Made by a program: the position numbers and the translations under genes | In this document: positions 7,543 through 15,605 of the stretch, in pieces | How the letters are laid out: each line of letters begins with the position of its first letter | Position numbering within the stretch: the first letter of the stretch is position 1 | Notes under the pieces: model-generated | What the model saw: the letters and a program-made list of their open reading frames with translations, nothing else | Told to the model about the DNA's origin: nothing | The model's database searches: none | Assembly (NCBI RefSeq): GCF_008692035.1 | Contig: NZ_VTFG01000001.1 | Span: 2,480,001-2,544,000, forward strand | From: Pseudomonas marginalis | GTDB lineage: Bacteria; Pseudomonadota; Gammaproteobacteria; Pseudomonadales; Pseudomonadaceae | Direction of reading: 5' to 3' | DNA length: 64,000 nt

Positions 7543-9942
7543 TCAGGCCCGCGCCCTCTCGGCCTCCACCCGGTCCCTGCCCGCCTGCTTGGCCACGTAC
7601 ACCGCCGAGTCGGCACGCAACAACAGGCCATCAATGCCTTCATCCACCCGCCAGCTGGCCACACCAAAGCTGGCGGTGACGATGCCCACAGGCTCCATCG
7701 GCAGGTTACGCAGGGATTGCCACAACTCCATGGCCAGGCCATAAGCCTGCTCGCCATCGGTATTGGGGCACAGCACCATGAATTCCTCGCCCCCCAGGCG
7801 GCAGAACACGTCGGTGCGGCGCAGACGCTGACTGATGCGCCTGCACAACTCCTGCAACACCCCGTCGCCAACCGCATGCCCGTGCTGGTCGTTGATACGC
7901 TTGAAATGATCGATATCGAGCATGATCACCGACAGCGCCCCACTGGTCCGGTTGAGCCTCGCCATCTCGGCCCTGAGGCGGTCCTGGAAATAGCGACGGT
8001 TGTGAATCCCGGTCAGGGAATCTGTGATGGACAGCGCGCGCAGTTCCTCTTCAACCCGCTTCAAGTCGGAAATGTCCGACACATAGCCATGCCACAGCGT
8101 ACCGCCCCCCGGTAACTCTTCCGGGGTGGCCTCGCCGCGAATCCAGCGCAACCCCCGTTGCGGCAACTGCACCCGGTACTCTTCGCGCCAGTGGCTCAAC
8201 TGCAGTGCCGACAGGCGAATCGAGGCCCGCACCCGCTCCGCGTCCAGCGGGTGGATTCGATCGAAGACCTTCGTTGCATCCCGCTGCAACGCGCTGACCT
8301 CGATTTCATAGATATCGCGCATGCCGTCGCTGGCGTAGATAAAGCGCCAGTTATCCTGGGGTTCCAGGGTGAATTGGAAGATCCCCCCGGGTACGTGGGC
8401 ACTGAGTTTCTTGAGCAGGCGGTCCCGCGCCGCCAGGGCCTCGTAGGCGCGTTTCTGCTCGGTGACGTCCAGGTAAATCGCGAGGTGACCGATCCACAGA
8501 CCATGGTCATCCAGCAAGACGGTGGCCAACATATTCACAATCAGCTGACTGCCATCCTGGCGGACCAAGGTCCACTCCCGGGCTTCGTGCAGGTTGTCGG
8601 GGCTTTCCACCAGCATCGCCTGGCTCGCCGGGATACGCTTGCCCAAGGTCACGCTCAGGCTCGCGGAACGTGCCTCCAGCTCCAACGCCAAGTGCAGGCT
8701 TTCCAGGGTCAGCTTGCCCACCACCTGCTCGGCCTCGTACCCCAGCATCTGCTCGGCACCGGCGTTGAAGGTGTTGATCACGCCGCGCAAGTCAGTGGCA
8801 ATGATCGCCACTTGTGTAGCGGCGTTGAGTACGCTGCGCAACTGGCCATGGGCACCCCGTAGTTCCTGCTCACGCAAGCGCAACTGCACAGTGCGTTGCT
8901 CCACCAGTTTCAACGCACGCTGGCGCTGGCTCACCAGCACATAGAGCAAGGCGCTGAGCAGCAGGCTGAGTAGGCTACCCATGGTCAGGATCGTGGACAG
9001 CGAGGAATAGTTGGCCTGCTCGAACACCTTGCTCGGGCGCAGGCTCAGGGCGTACACATGATCGCCCAGGGTCAGGCGACGTGCGCCAGCAAGGTCACTG
9101 TTGGCCACGGTATTGCCGGACTCGAAGAGCACGCGCTTTTGCAGGTCTGAGGTGTCGACGATCTGCATCACCAGGTTGTCCCGCTCCGCTTTGGGCAAAC
9201 CGTCGGCGACCAACTGGCGCATGCTGATCACCGCCATCACGTAACCATATGGCTCATTTGGGGACGGCTCGGACGTGGGCAGGTGACTCACCGGCGCGAC
9301 CAGTAATACACCCGTGGCATAAGCCGGCTCGACCCCCACCAACTGCATCGGTTGGGACACCGCCAGCTTGCCGCTCTTTTGCGCCCGCTCAAGGGTAGAG
9401 CGCCGCAGGGGCTGGGCCAACAGATCAAAACCCAAGGGCGACCCCAGCAGGCTTTGAGTCTGGCTGTAGAGCACCGGAACGTATTCATCACGCTCGGGCG
9501 CCGGGGCCAGTTCGCCGGCGCTATTAAGTTCACGGATAACAAAGGGTACCCCACGCAGGCGGGACACCTCTTGTTCAAACTGGCTGCGCTGTTCGCGAAA
9601 CACACGGGGTGCCCAGGCGTAGGCGCGGGCGCGCAACAGTAACGGCTGGGCAAAGCCGTCGAACTCCTCGCGGGACACAACATCGGAATTGACGAAGAAC
9701 CGCCGCAGGCTGTTCAGGCGTTGTTCCTGATCCTCGAAGCGTTCCTGCAAGCGGGTGTAACGCTCGTTGACCAGCAACTGAAAGCGCTGGCGAACCTGTT
9801 GCTGATAGAGGTCGGAGGCCGCCCAGGCGACGATGGCCGTCAGCGCAAAACCTGCCAATAACACCACCAACGCCACCAGCCAAGCCGACGCCTGTTCACT
9901 GATAAAGCCTAGGATTTTCGGGCGAACGGCTTGCAACGGCAT
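7543..9942 (-). CDS. Membrane diguanylate cyclase with CHASE, PAS and GGDEF domains
   Basis: This predicted cyclic-di-GMP synthase has about 799 residues. Order of parts: transmembrane helix near residues 17-40, periplasmic CHASE sensor domain (about 60-300), second transmembrane helix (about 320-345), coiled linker, two PAS domains (about 370-500 and 505-630) and a C-terminal GGDEF domain. The active-site sequence is GGEEF near residue 717, with an RxxD inhibitory site (RRTD) five residues before it, so product feedback inhibition is possible. There is no EAL domain. ATG 9942 is used; GTG 9951 is in frame. The CHASE ligand is unknown. It is convergent with dacB. Confidence 0.9.
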   Translation of the reverse strand: MPLQAVRPKILGFISEQASAWLVALVVLLAGFALTAIVAWAASDLYQQQVRQRFQLLVNERYTRLQERFEDQEQRLNSLRRFFVNSDVVSREEFDGFAQPLLLRARAYAWAPRVFREQRSQFEQEVSRLRGVPFVIRELNSAGELAPAPERDEYVPVLYSQTQSLLGSPLGFDLLAQPLRRSTLERAQKSGKLAVSQPMQLVGVEPAYATGVLLVAPVSHLPTSEPSPNEPYGYVMAVISMRQLVADGLPKAERDNLVMQIVDTSDLQKRVLFESGNTVANSDLAGARRLTLGDHVYALSLRPSKVFEQANYSSLSTILTMGSLLSLLLSALLYVLVSQRQRALKLVEQRTVQLRLREQELRGAHGQLRSVLNAATQVAIIATDLRGVINTFNAGAEQMLGYEAEQVVGKLTLESLHLALELEARSASLSVTLGKRIPASQAMLVESPDNLHEAREWTLVRQDGSQLIVNMLATVLLDDHGLWIGHLAIYLDVTEQKRAYEALAARDRLLKKLSAHVPGGIFQFTLEPQDNWRFIYASDGMRDIYEIEVSALQRDATKVFDRIHPLDAERVRASIRLSALQLSHWREEYRVQLPQRGLRWIRGEATPEELPGGGTLWHGYVSDISDLKRVEEELRALSITDSLTGIHNRRYFQDRLRAEMARLNRTSGALSVIMLDIDHFKRINDQHGHAVGDGVLQELCRRISQRLRRTDVFCRLGGEEFMVLCPNTDGEQAYGLAMELWQSLRNLPMEPVGIVTASFGVASWRVDEGIDGLLLRADSAVYVAKQAGRDRVEAERARA

Positions 9943-10029
9943 AGGCAACACTCACAACGCCAGCGTGCGGGGGGTGTCACTTTGGCTAGGCCTTAAGTTA
10001 TAGCCATCGGCCCAGGGTTTGACCAGCGT

Positions 10030-10072
10030 AAAAAAGCCGCAAGCCCGGAATAGTCCAGGCTTGCGGCTTTTT
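10030..10072. terminator. Intrinsic terminator downstream of rlmKL
   Basis: A perfect 10-bp stem (GCCGCAAGCC / GGCTTGCGGC) is flanked by six A and five T, giving a terminator usable in both directions. It separates leftward rlmKL from the leftward cyclase gene. Confidence 0.92.
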
Positions 10073-10083
10073 CGTGGCGGCGA

Positions 10084-12348
10084 TCAGCGAGCAGTGATTT
10101 TCCACGCCCGGTGGATCTTCGCATTACGCGCAAAATCCGGATCGAGGGTCTTGTCGCTGATTTCCTCGACCGCATAGCGTTCGCTGAGATTGTCCTCCAG
10201 CTGGAACTTGCGGAAGTTGTTCGAGAAGTACAGCACGCCACCCGGTGCCAGGCGCGCCATGGCCAGGTCGAGCAACTGCACGTGGTCGCGCTGGACGTCG
10301 AAGATACCTTCCATGCGCTTGGAGTTGGAGAAGGTCGGCGGGTCGATGAAGATCATGTCGAACTCATCGCGGCTGGCCTCCAGCCAGGCCATCACATCGC
10401 CCTGCTCCAGGCGGTTCTTGTCGGAAAAACCGTTGAGCGAGAAGTTGCGACGTGCCCAGTCCAGGTAGGTCTTGGACAGGTCGACACTGGTGGTGCTACG
10501 CGCGCCACCCTTGGCTGCGTGCACACTGGCGGTGGCGGTGTAGCAATACAGGTTGAGGAAACGCTTGCCGGCCGCTTCCTTTTGGATACGCATGCGCATC
10601 GGACGGTGGTCGAGGAACAGACCGGTGTCCAGGTAGTCGGTGAGGTTGACCAGCAGCTTCACGCCGCCTTCGCTGACCTCGGTGAACTTGCCCTGGGCAC
10701 TCTGGCGCTCGTATTGCTTGGTACCGCTCTGGCGCTCGCGACGCTTGACCACCACGCGGCTCTTGTCGATGTTCAGCGCCTGGGGAATGGCCGCCAGGGC
10801 GTCGAACATGCGGGCCGAGGCTTTTTCCGGGTCGATGGATTTTGGCGCAGCGTATTCCTGGACGTGGACCCAGTCGTGGTACAGGTCGATGGCCATGGAG
10901 TATTCAGGCATATCGGCGTCGTAGACGCGGTAGCAATCCACCCCTTCACGCTTGGCCCACTTGCCCAGCAGCTTGAGGTTCTTTTGCAGGCGGTTGGCGA
11001 ACATCTGCCCGCCTTCGCTCAGGCGCGCCTGCTCGACCACGGGGGCCGGGGCGGGCTTGATCGGGTTGCCGTTCTTGTTGTACTGGCGTTCCTGCGGCTC
11101 GACCGGAGCCTGGTCGTAAACGGCCTGCTCACGTTCGGCCTGGCGCTGTTCCGGGGTACGGCGCTCGCCGGTGACGAACTGATCCGGGTTGACCTTGATC
11201 AGCAGCAACTTGCACGGCAATGCGCCGTTCCAGAACGAATACTGCTTGTGGCTGCGGATCCCCATGCGCTTGCCCAGGTCCGGCGCGCCAGTGAACACCG
11301 CCGCTTCCCAGCCCATGCAGGCCTGGCGCAGGCGCTCGCCGAGGTTCTGGTAGAGGTACAACAGGCTGGCTTCGTCACCCAAGCGCTCGCCGTAGGGCGG
11401 GTTGCAGATCACCAGGCCTTTCTGGTTCTGGTCCGGGCGCGGCTCGAAGGTGCCGACTTCGCCCTGGTACACCTTGATCCAGTGGCTCAGGCCGGCGCGC
11501 TCGATGTTGTTGCGGGCGGGCTGGATCAGGCGCGGGTCGGCTTCGTAGCCCCGCACCCACAACGGCGGCTTGTTCATGCCGATCGCCGCGCGTTCAGTGG
11601 CTTCGGCGTGGAGTTTTTTCCACAGCGCCGGGACGTGGCCGAGCCAGGTGGTGAAGCCCCACAATTCGCGATTCAGGTTAGGTGCCATGTCGGCGGCGAT
11701 CATCGCCCCTTCCACCAGGAAGGTGCCCACGCCGCACATCGGGTCAGTCAGCGCGCCGCCTTCGGCAGCAATGCGCGGCCAGCCGGCACGAATCAGGATC
11801 GCCGCCGCGAGGTTTTCCTTCAACGGCGCGGCGCCCTGCTGCAGGCGGTAGCCGCGCTGGTGCAGGCTGTGGCCGGACAGGTCGAGGGACAGGATCGCTT
11901 CGCCACGGTCCAGGCGCAGGTGGATGCGCAGGTCGGGGTTGATCTTGTCGACGGACGGGCGTTCGCCGGTCGGGGTGCGCAGCTTGTCGACGATCGCATC
12001 CTTGACCTTCAGCGCGCCGAAGTGGGTGTTGTCGATGCCTGAGCCGTGACCGCTGAATTCCACCGCCAGGGTACCGTCAGAAACCATGTGATCGGCCCAT
12101 TCAATATCCAGCACGCCGTGGTAGAGGTCTTCGGCGTCCTTCATTGGGAAGCGCTTGAGCACCAGCAACACACGGTTGGCCAGGCGCGACCAGAGGCACA
12201 GGCGGTAGGCGGTTTCCATGTCGGCCATGCCGCGCACGGCCGAGGTGTGCTCGCGGGCTTCCTCAAGGCCAAGCCCGACGGCTTCCTCGATCAGCAGGCC
12301 TTCGAGGCCCTTGGGGCAGGTGAGGAAGAGTTCAAAACGGTCCGACAT
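10084..12348 (-). CDS. rlmL: Bifunctional 23S rRNA methyltransferase RlmKL (G2069 N7 / G2445 N2)
   Basis: This fused enzyme of 754 residues modifies two guanines of 23S rRNA. The N-terminal half has a THUMP RNA-binding domain followed by the RlmL-type methyltransferase with NPPYGERLG (amino-methylating N-P-P-Y motif, about residue 330). The C-terminal half is RlmK-like, with the DPPTF motif and a second SAM-binding fold. A basic linker (about 420-460) joins them. ATG 12348 (MSDRFELFLTCPKG) matches the normal N-terminus. Length equals that of other gammaproteobacterial fusions. Confidence 0.95.
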   Translation of the reverse strand: MSDRFELFLTCPKGLEGLLIEEAVGLGLEEAREHTSAVRGMADMETAYRLCLWSRLANRVLLVLKRFPMKDAEDLYHGVLDIEWADHMVSDGTLAVEFSGHGSGIDNTHFGALKVKDAIVDKLRTPTGERPSVDKINPDLRIHLRLDRGEAILSLDLSGHSLHQRGYRLQQGAAPLKENLAAAILIRAGWPRIAAEGGALTDPMCGVGTFLVEGAMIAADMAPNLNRELWGFTTWLGHVPALWKKLHAEATERAAIGMNKPPLWVRGYEADPRLIQPARNNIERAGLSHWIKVYQGEVGTFEPRPDQNQKGLVICNPPYGERLGDEASLLYLYQNLGERLRQACMGWEAAVFTGAPDLGKRMGIRSHKQYSFWNGALPCKLLLIKVNPDQFVTGERRTPEQRQAEREQAVYDQAPVEPQERQYNKNGNPIKPAPAPVVEQARLSEGGQMFANRLQKNLKLLGKWAKREGVDCYRVYDADMPEYSMAIDLYHDWVHVQEYAAPKSIDPEKASARMFDALAAIPQALNIDKSRVVVKRRERQSGTKQYERQSAQGKFTEVSEGGVKLLVNLTDYLDTGLFLDHRPMRMRIQKEAAGKRFLNLYCYTATASVHAAKGGARSTTSVDLSKTYLDWARRNFSLNGFSDKNRLEQGDVMAWLEASRDEFDMIFIDPPTFSNSKRMEGIFDVQRDHVQLLDLAMARLAPGGVLYFSNNFRKFQLEDNLSERYAVEEISDKTLDPDFARNAKIHRAWKITAR

Positions 12349-12879
12349 GGGGCATTCCAGGCTTTTCAGCAATAAGTGAACGGGCGACGCATCGCCGGCT
12401 CGGTTTTCAATCAAGCACTTTTCTTAAGAGTGCTCGCGTGGCACGAATGTGCCGTTCCACCCCGTCTGACGGGCCTTGGAGCCTTTATTGACGGGGCAGA
12501 GAGAGAATTTGACGCAACAAAAAGAAATATTCCGACCCTTCGTCGAATAATAACCGACAGCAACAGAAGGATATTCTCACTAAAGGATTAAACCCATCCT
12601 CTTTGCAGGGTGCATCATAGCTGGCTTTGCCCAACAAATGGGGCGAAAAGCCATCCCAGCTTATGGCTATAGCATCGTTATCGTTACGTGCTTATGACAA
12701 AACGATCATTGAATCCATGTGACCTATTGGTTAGAACTCAACACAGGTTGGCGCCGCAACGACGCCGACACATAGGCTCGCCACGCCGGCAGCGAGCCCA
12801 CCAACGGCAGAAAAACTCTGCCCGGCCTCAGACGAGGCCGAAGGATATCAAGACAGTCAACAAGTGAGGGAAACACCCT
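12349..12879. other. 531-bp intergenic region upstream of rmf and rlmKL
   Basis: This holds the divergent promoters of rlmKL (left) and rmf (right). It is richer in A and T than the flanking genes around 12500-12720. The only distinct structure I see is the 7-bp hairpin at 12823-12840. I see no convincing gene: one short open frame (12376-12591) has no recognisable homology or ribosome-binding site. No consensus sigma-70 promoter could be assigned with confidence. Confidence 0.6.
12823..12840 (+). promoter_or_regulatory. Hairpin in the rmf 5' leader
   Basis: A perfect 7-bp stem, CGGCCTC / GAGGCCG, with tetraloop AGAC lies 40 bp before the rmf start. No T run follows, so it is not a terminator. 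It may affect stability or translation of the rmf message; this is inference. Confidence 0.4.
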
Positions 12880-13095
12880 ATGAGAAGACTTAAGCGTGAT
12901 CCGTTGGAAAGAGCATTTTTACGCGGATATCAATATGGCGTTCATGGCAAATCCCGTGAGCTTTGCCCATTTACTCTACCGTCGGTACGCCAAGCCTGGA
13001 TCAACGGCTGGCGAGAAGGACGCGGCGACAACTGGGACGGTATGACTGGCACTGCGGGAATCCACAGACTCAACGAACTTCACGCCGTCGGCTAA
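12880..13095 (+). CDS. rmf: Ribosome modulation factor
   Basis: This is a 71-residue basic protein that dimerises 70S ribosomes into inactive 100S particles in stationary phase. The sequence follows RMF closely: MRRLKRDPLERAFLRGYQ at the start, CPF in the middle and AWINGWREGRGD. The Shine-Dalgarno GAGGGAAA precedes the ATG. A strong terminator follows, so it is monocistronic. In pseudomonads rmf commonly neighbours rlmL and pyrD, as here. Confidence 0.97.
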   Translation: MRRLKRDPLERAFLRGYQYGVHGKSRELCPFTLPSVRQAWINGWREGRGDNWDGMTGTAGIHRLNELHAVG

Positions 13096-13180
13096 TCAAG
13101 GGCATTTAATTCCGACACCACCTCGAATATGTAGCGACTTAACCACGCACGCCCTATCCAGGCGGCGGGCTTCGGCCCAG

Positions 13181-13205
13181 GGGCTCCTCTTAAGGAGCCC
13201 TTTTT
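13181..13205 (+). terminator. Intrinsic terminator of rmf
   Basis: An 8-bp stem (GGGCTCCT / AGGAGCCC) with loop CTTA is followed by five T, 85 bp after the rmf stop. Confidence 0.92.
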
Positions 13206-13253
13206 ATTGGCGGTGTTTTTAATGACCATTCCCCGCCCAGCGTGCATCTACTA

Positions 13254-14273
13254 TCAGCGCAAGGCCGCAATCGCATCCACTGACTGGCGGATCAACGCCG
13301 GGCCCTTATAAATAAAACCAGAGTACAACTGCACCAGGCTGGCGCCCGCAGCGATCTTCTCGGCGGCATGCTTGCCTTCGGTAATGCCGCCCACCGCGAT
13401 GATCGGCAAACGCCCGGCCAGCTCAGCGGCCAGCACCTTGACGATATGGGTGCTCTTGTCACGCACTGGCGCACCCGACAGGCCGCCCGCTTCATCGCCA
13501 TGGGCCAACCCTTCGACGCCGACACGGCTGAGGGTGGTGTTGGTCGCGATGACCGCATCCATGCCCGCATCCATCAGTGCCTGGGCCACCAGCACGGTTT
13601 CTTCGTCACTCATGTCCGGGGCGATCTTGATTGCCAGCGGCACGCGCTTGCCATGGCGCACGGCCAGGTCTTCCTGGCGTTGGCGCAGGGCTTCGAGCAG
13701 TTGCTTGAGCGAATCGCCGAACTGCAGGCTGCGCAGGCCCGGGGTGTTGGGCGAGCTGACGTTGACGGTGACATAGCTGGCGTGGGCGTAGACCTTGTCC
13801 AGGCAGATCAGGTAGTCATCCACTGCGCGCTCGACCGGCGTGTCGAAGTTCTTGCCGATATTGATGCCGAGGATGCCCTTGTACTTTGCGGCCTCGACAC
13901 GCGACAGCAGATGATCGACGCCCAGGTTGTTGAACCCCATGCGATTGATGATCGCCTCGGCTTCCGGCAGGCGAAAGATACGCGGCTTTGGGTTACCCGG
14001 TTGCGGTCGTGGCGTCACGGTGCCGATCTCCACAAAACCGAAACCCAACTGCGCGAAGCCATCGATGGCCGCACCGTTCTTGTCCAGGCCGGCGGCCAGT
14101 CCGACCGGGTTGGGGAAGTCGAGCCCCATCACCGACACCGGCATTTTCGCCGGTGCCTTGCATACCAGGCCATTGAGCCCCAGGCGGCCACCGGCGCCGA
14201 TCAGGTCCAGGGACAGATCGTGGGAGGTTTCCGGGGAGAGTTTGAACAACAGCTGGCGGGCCAGGGTATACAT
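13254..14273 (-). CDS. pyrD: Dihydroorotate dehydrogenase (quinone), class 2
   Basis: This flavoprotein oxidises dihydroorotate to orotate in pyrimidine synthesis, passing electrons to membrane quinone. The 339-residue protein starts with the amphipathic [12 protein letters not shown] helix that marks membrane-bound class 2 enzymes. FMN-binding and catalytic segments are visible: [21 protein letters not shown], the catalytic-loop serine in [12 protein letters not shown], and NTTLSR. The ATG at 14273 is chosen for this N-terminus. Transcribed leftward, convergent with rmf. Confidence 0.96.
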   Translation of the reverse strand: MYTLARQLLFKLSPETSHDLSLDLIGAGGRLGLNGLVCKAPAKMPVSVMGLDFPNPVGLAAGLDKNGAAIDGFAQLGFGFVEIGTVTPRPQPGNPKPRIFRLPEAEAIINRMGFNNLGVDHLLSRVEAAKYKGILGINIGKNFDTPVERAVDDYLICLDKVYAHASYVTVNVSSPNTPGLRSLQFGDSLKQLLEALRQRQEDLAVRHGKRVPLAIKIAPDMSDEETVLVAQALMDAGMDAVIATNTTLSRVGVEGLAHGDEAGGLSGAPVRDKSTHIVKVLAAELAGRLPIIAVGGITEGKHAAEKIAAGASLVQLYSGFIYKGPALIRQSVDAIAALR

Positions 14274-14358
14274 GGGCGGGCTAGACTCGGATGGCGGCGA
14301 AAGGTGGCGGCGATTATAGCGGGGTGGCGGGGTGCACGCGAGGCGCGCCGCCCAAACG

Positions 14359-14820
14359 TCAGTAGCGTTGCTGTACCAGGGCCTCATAACGTGCCCAGAT
14401 TTTTTCTGCATAGCGCATGCGCAACGCGTCGCGCTCAGGGCCGGAGCCGGGCCCGACATTGTAGGACCCCACCGCCGTCCAGTTGTAGCCAAAACGCTGG
14501 ATAAACTCGGCCAGTATGGACGCCCCGACTTCCACCGACAGGCAGGGCTCACTCAACAGCCTTTCCTCGGTGATACCCAGCTTGAGCAGGCGAGGCAAAT
14601 GGATACTGTTGATCTGCATCAGGCCGATATCCCGTGTGCCGTTACCGTTGGCGTAGTTCATCGCATCCGGGCGAAAATCCGACTCCACGGCGGCGATAGC
14701 CTGTAGCAACTCCGGCTCGATATCGTAGCGATGGGCGGTTTCCTCCCAGCAATAGGCCAGTGCCTGATTGCCGCTCGTCACCAGGCCAAGCCACAGCAGC
14801 CGGCGCCAGAACTCAGCCAT
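14359..14820 (-). CDS. IagB/IpgF-type lytic transglycosylase (T3SS-associated family)
   Basis: This 153-residue SLT-domain protein has a signal peptide (about residues 1-22, ending ALA-YCWEE). The catalytic Glu46 lies in [17 protein letters not shown] and AVGSYNVG complete the goose-lysozyme-like signature. Small proteins of this form, starting with a Cys-Trp-Glu after the signal, are the IagB/IpgF enzymes that open peptidoglycan for type III secretion systems. Its ATG overlaps the stop of the HilA-like gene by 8 bp, so translation is coupled; hilA-iagB are likewise adjacent in Salmonella SPI-1. No export apparatus is nearby, so its present role is uncertain. Confidence 0.85.
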   Translation of the reverse strand: MAEFWRRLLWLGLVTSGNQALAYCWEETAHRYDIEPELLQAIAAVESDFRPDAMNYANGNGTRDIGLMQINSIHLPRLLKLGITEERLLSEPCLSVEVGASILAEFIQRFGYNWTAVGSYNVGPGSGPERDALRMRYAEKIWARYEALVQQRY

Positions 14821-15211
14821 GACTGACTTGGCCACAGGCCGAACACACATGCGGCACGGTATCCATAGGCCCGGGCCCCTGCCGCGCAGCCTTCACAGGG
14901 CATGTAAAGCGATACCCGCGACCATAAATGGTCTTGATAAAGCCTTTGTCAGCGCCAAGATGCTTGCGCAGCGAATAAATGCAACGGGTCAGCGACTCCT
15001 CGGCGACCTCCCCCTGGGGCCAGGCCAACTCCAGCAAACGATCCTTGGTCATCAGTGCACCGCCAGAGACCAACAACAGCCGCAAAACATGCAGCTCCTT
15101 GGGTGGCAACTGGACGTCGCTGCCGTCGCCGGTCAGGCGACCATCGCCATGCAGCGTCCACTGGGAAAAGAGCAGGGACGTCGTCGTCAACTCATCATTC
15201 ACGACGGCCAT
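14813..15211 (-). CDS. HilA-like DNA-binding protein, winged-helix domain only
   Basis: This 132-residue protein carries an OmpR/ToxR-type winged helix (Trans_reg_C): residues about 30-105, with LPPKELHVLRLLL, the helix ESLTRCIYSLRKHLG and the wing TIYGRGYRFTCPV. It has neither a receiver domain nor a transmembrane segment. Salmonella HilA (about 550 residues) has this domain at its N-terminus plus a long TPR-like region that is missing here. Coupling to an IagB-like gene supports the HilA comparison. A GAGGT lies before the ATG. It may be a truncated activator or a small CadC-like regulator. Confidence 0.75.
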   Translation of the reverse strand: MAVVNDELTTTSLLFSQWTLHGDGRLTGDGSDVQLPPKELHVLRLLLVSGGALMTKDRLLELAWPQGEVAEESLTRCIYSLRKHLGADKGFIKTIYGRGYRFTCPVKAARQGPGPMDTVPHVCSACGQVSHG

Positions 15212-15377
15212 ATCTACCTCGACATCCGACTACTGACATTGAAGTCCTTATTTTCCAGTACTGGCTCTTGTGCCCACATCACGACTATAAAAAACCACCT
15301 TGCAGCCCACGCTAGGAAAAAACCCATACAGCCGACGCTTTTTAGCAACACCCTGTAAGACACTTCACCCACATACG

Positions 15378-15590
15378 TCAGGCGCTCCCCCATTTATAGA
15401 CCTCGTGCAACTCAACACCCAACCGATCCTCCAGTTGCACCAACTCGCCCAATGCGAGCAACCGGCCATTAACCCGAACTTCCACGCAGTGGATGATGCC
15501 CGGCGACAATGGCAGCACCTTTCCAGCAGCAAAAGCTGCCAGGCGCCTGCGGCTGATCAGTTGTTCCTGTAGAAGAATTTCCAAATGCAT
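15378..15590 (-). CDS. Small SpoA-domain protein (SctQ/FliN C-terminal type)
   Basis: This 70-residue protein is almost entirely one SpoA domain, the fold at the C-terminus of type III secretion SctQ and flagellar FliN. The signature lies at residues 35-67: VEVRVNG, then ALGELVQLEDRLGVELHEV. In full systems this domain forms the cytoplasmic sorting platform. The N-terminal part of SctQ is absent and no gene for it lies nearby. It starts 15 bp after the secretin stop, with AAGGTG before the ATG, so they are co-transcribed. It could be a stand-alone SctQ-C or a remnant; a flagellar origin is less likely given the neighbours. Confidence 0.72.
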   Translation of the reverse strand: MHLEILLQEQLISRRRLAAFAAGKVLPLSPGIIHCVEVRVNGRLLALGELVQLEDRLGVELHEVYKWGSA

Positions 15591-15605
15591 GGGTCAACAC
15601 CTTAT

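Noticed and set aside
10111..12042. Long open frame antisense to rlmKL
   Set aside because: Shadow of a clearly coding methyltransferase gene; no domain or ribosome-binding site.
12376..12591. 71-codon open frame in the gap before rmf
   Set aside because: No homology recognised, no Shine-Dalgarno, and it covers the rlmKL promoter region; probably chance.
15378..15590. SpoA protein as flagellar FliN
   Set aside because: No flagellar gene is nearby; the neighbours are an InvG-like secretin, HilA-like and IagB-like genes, and the protein lacks a FliN-length N-terminus.
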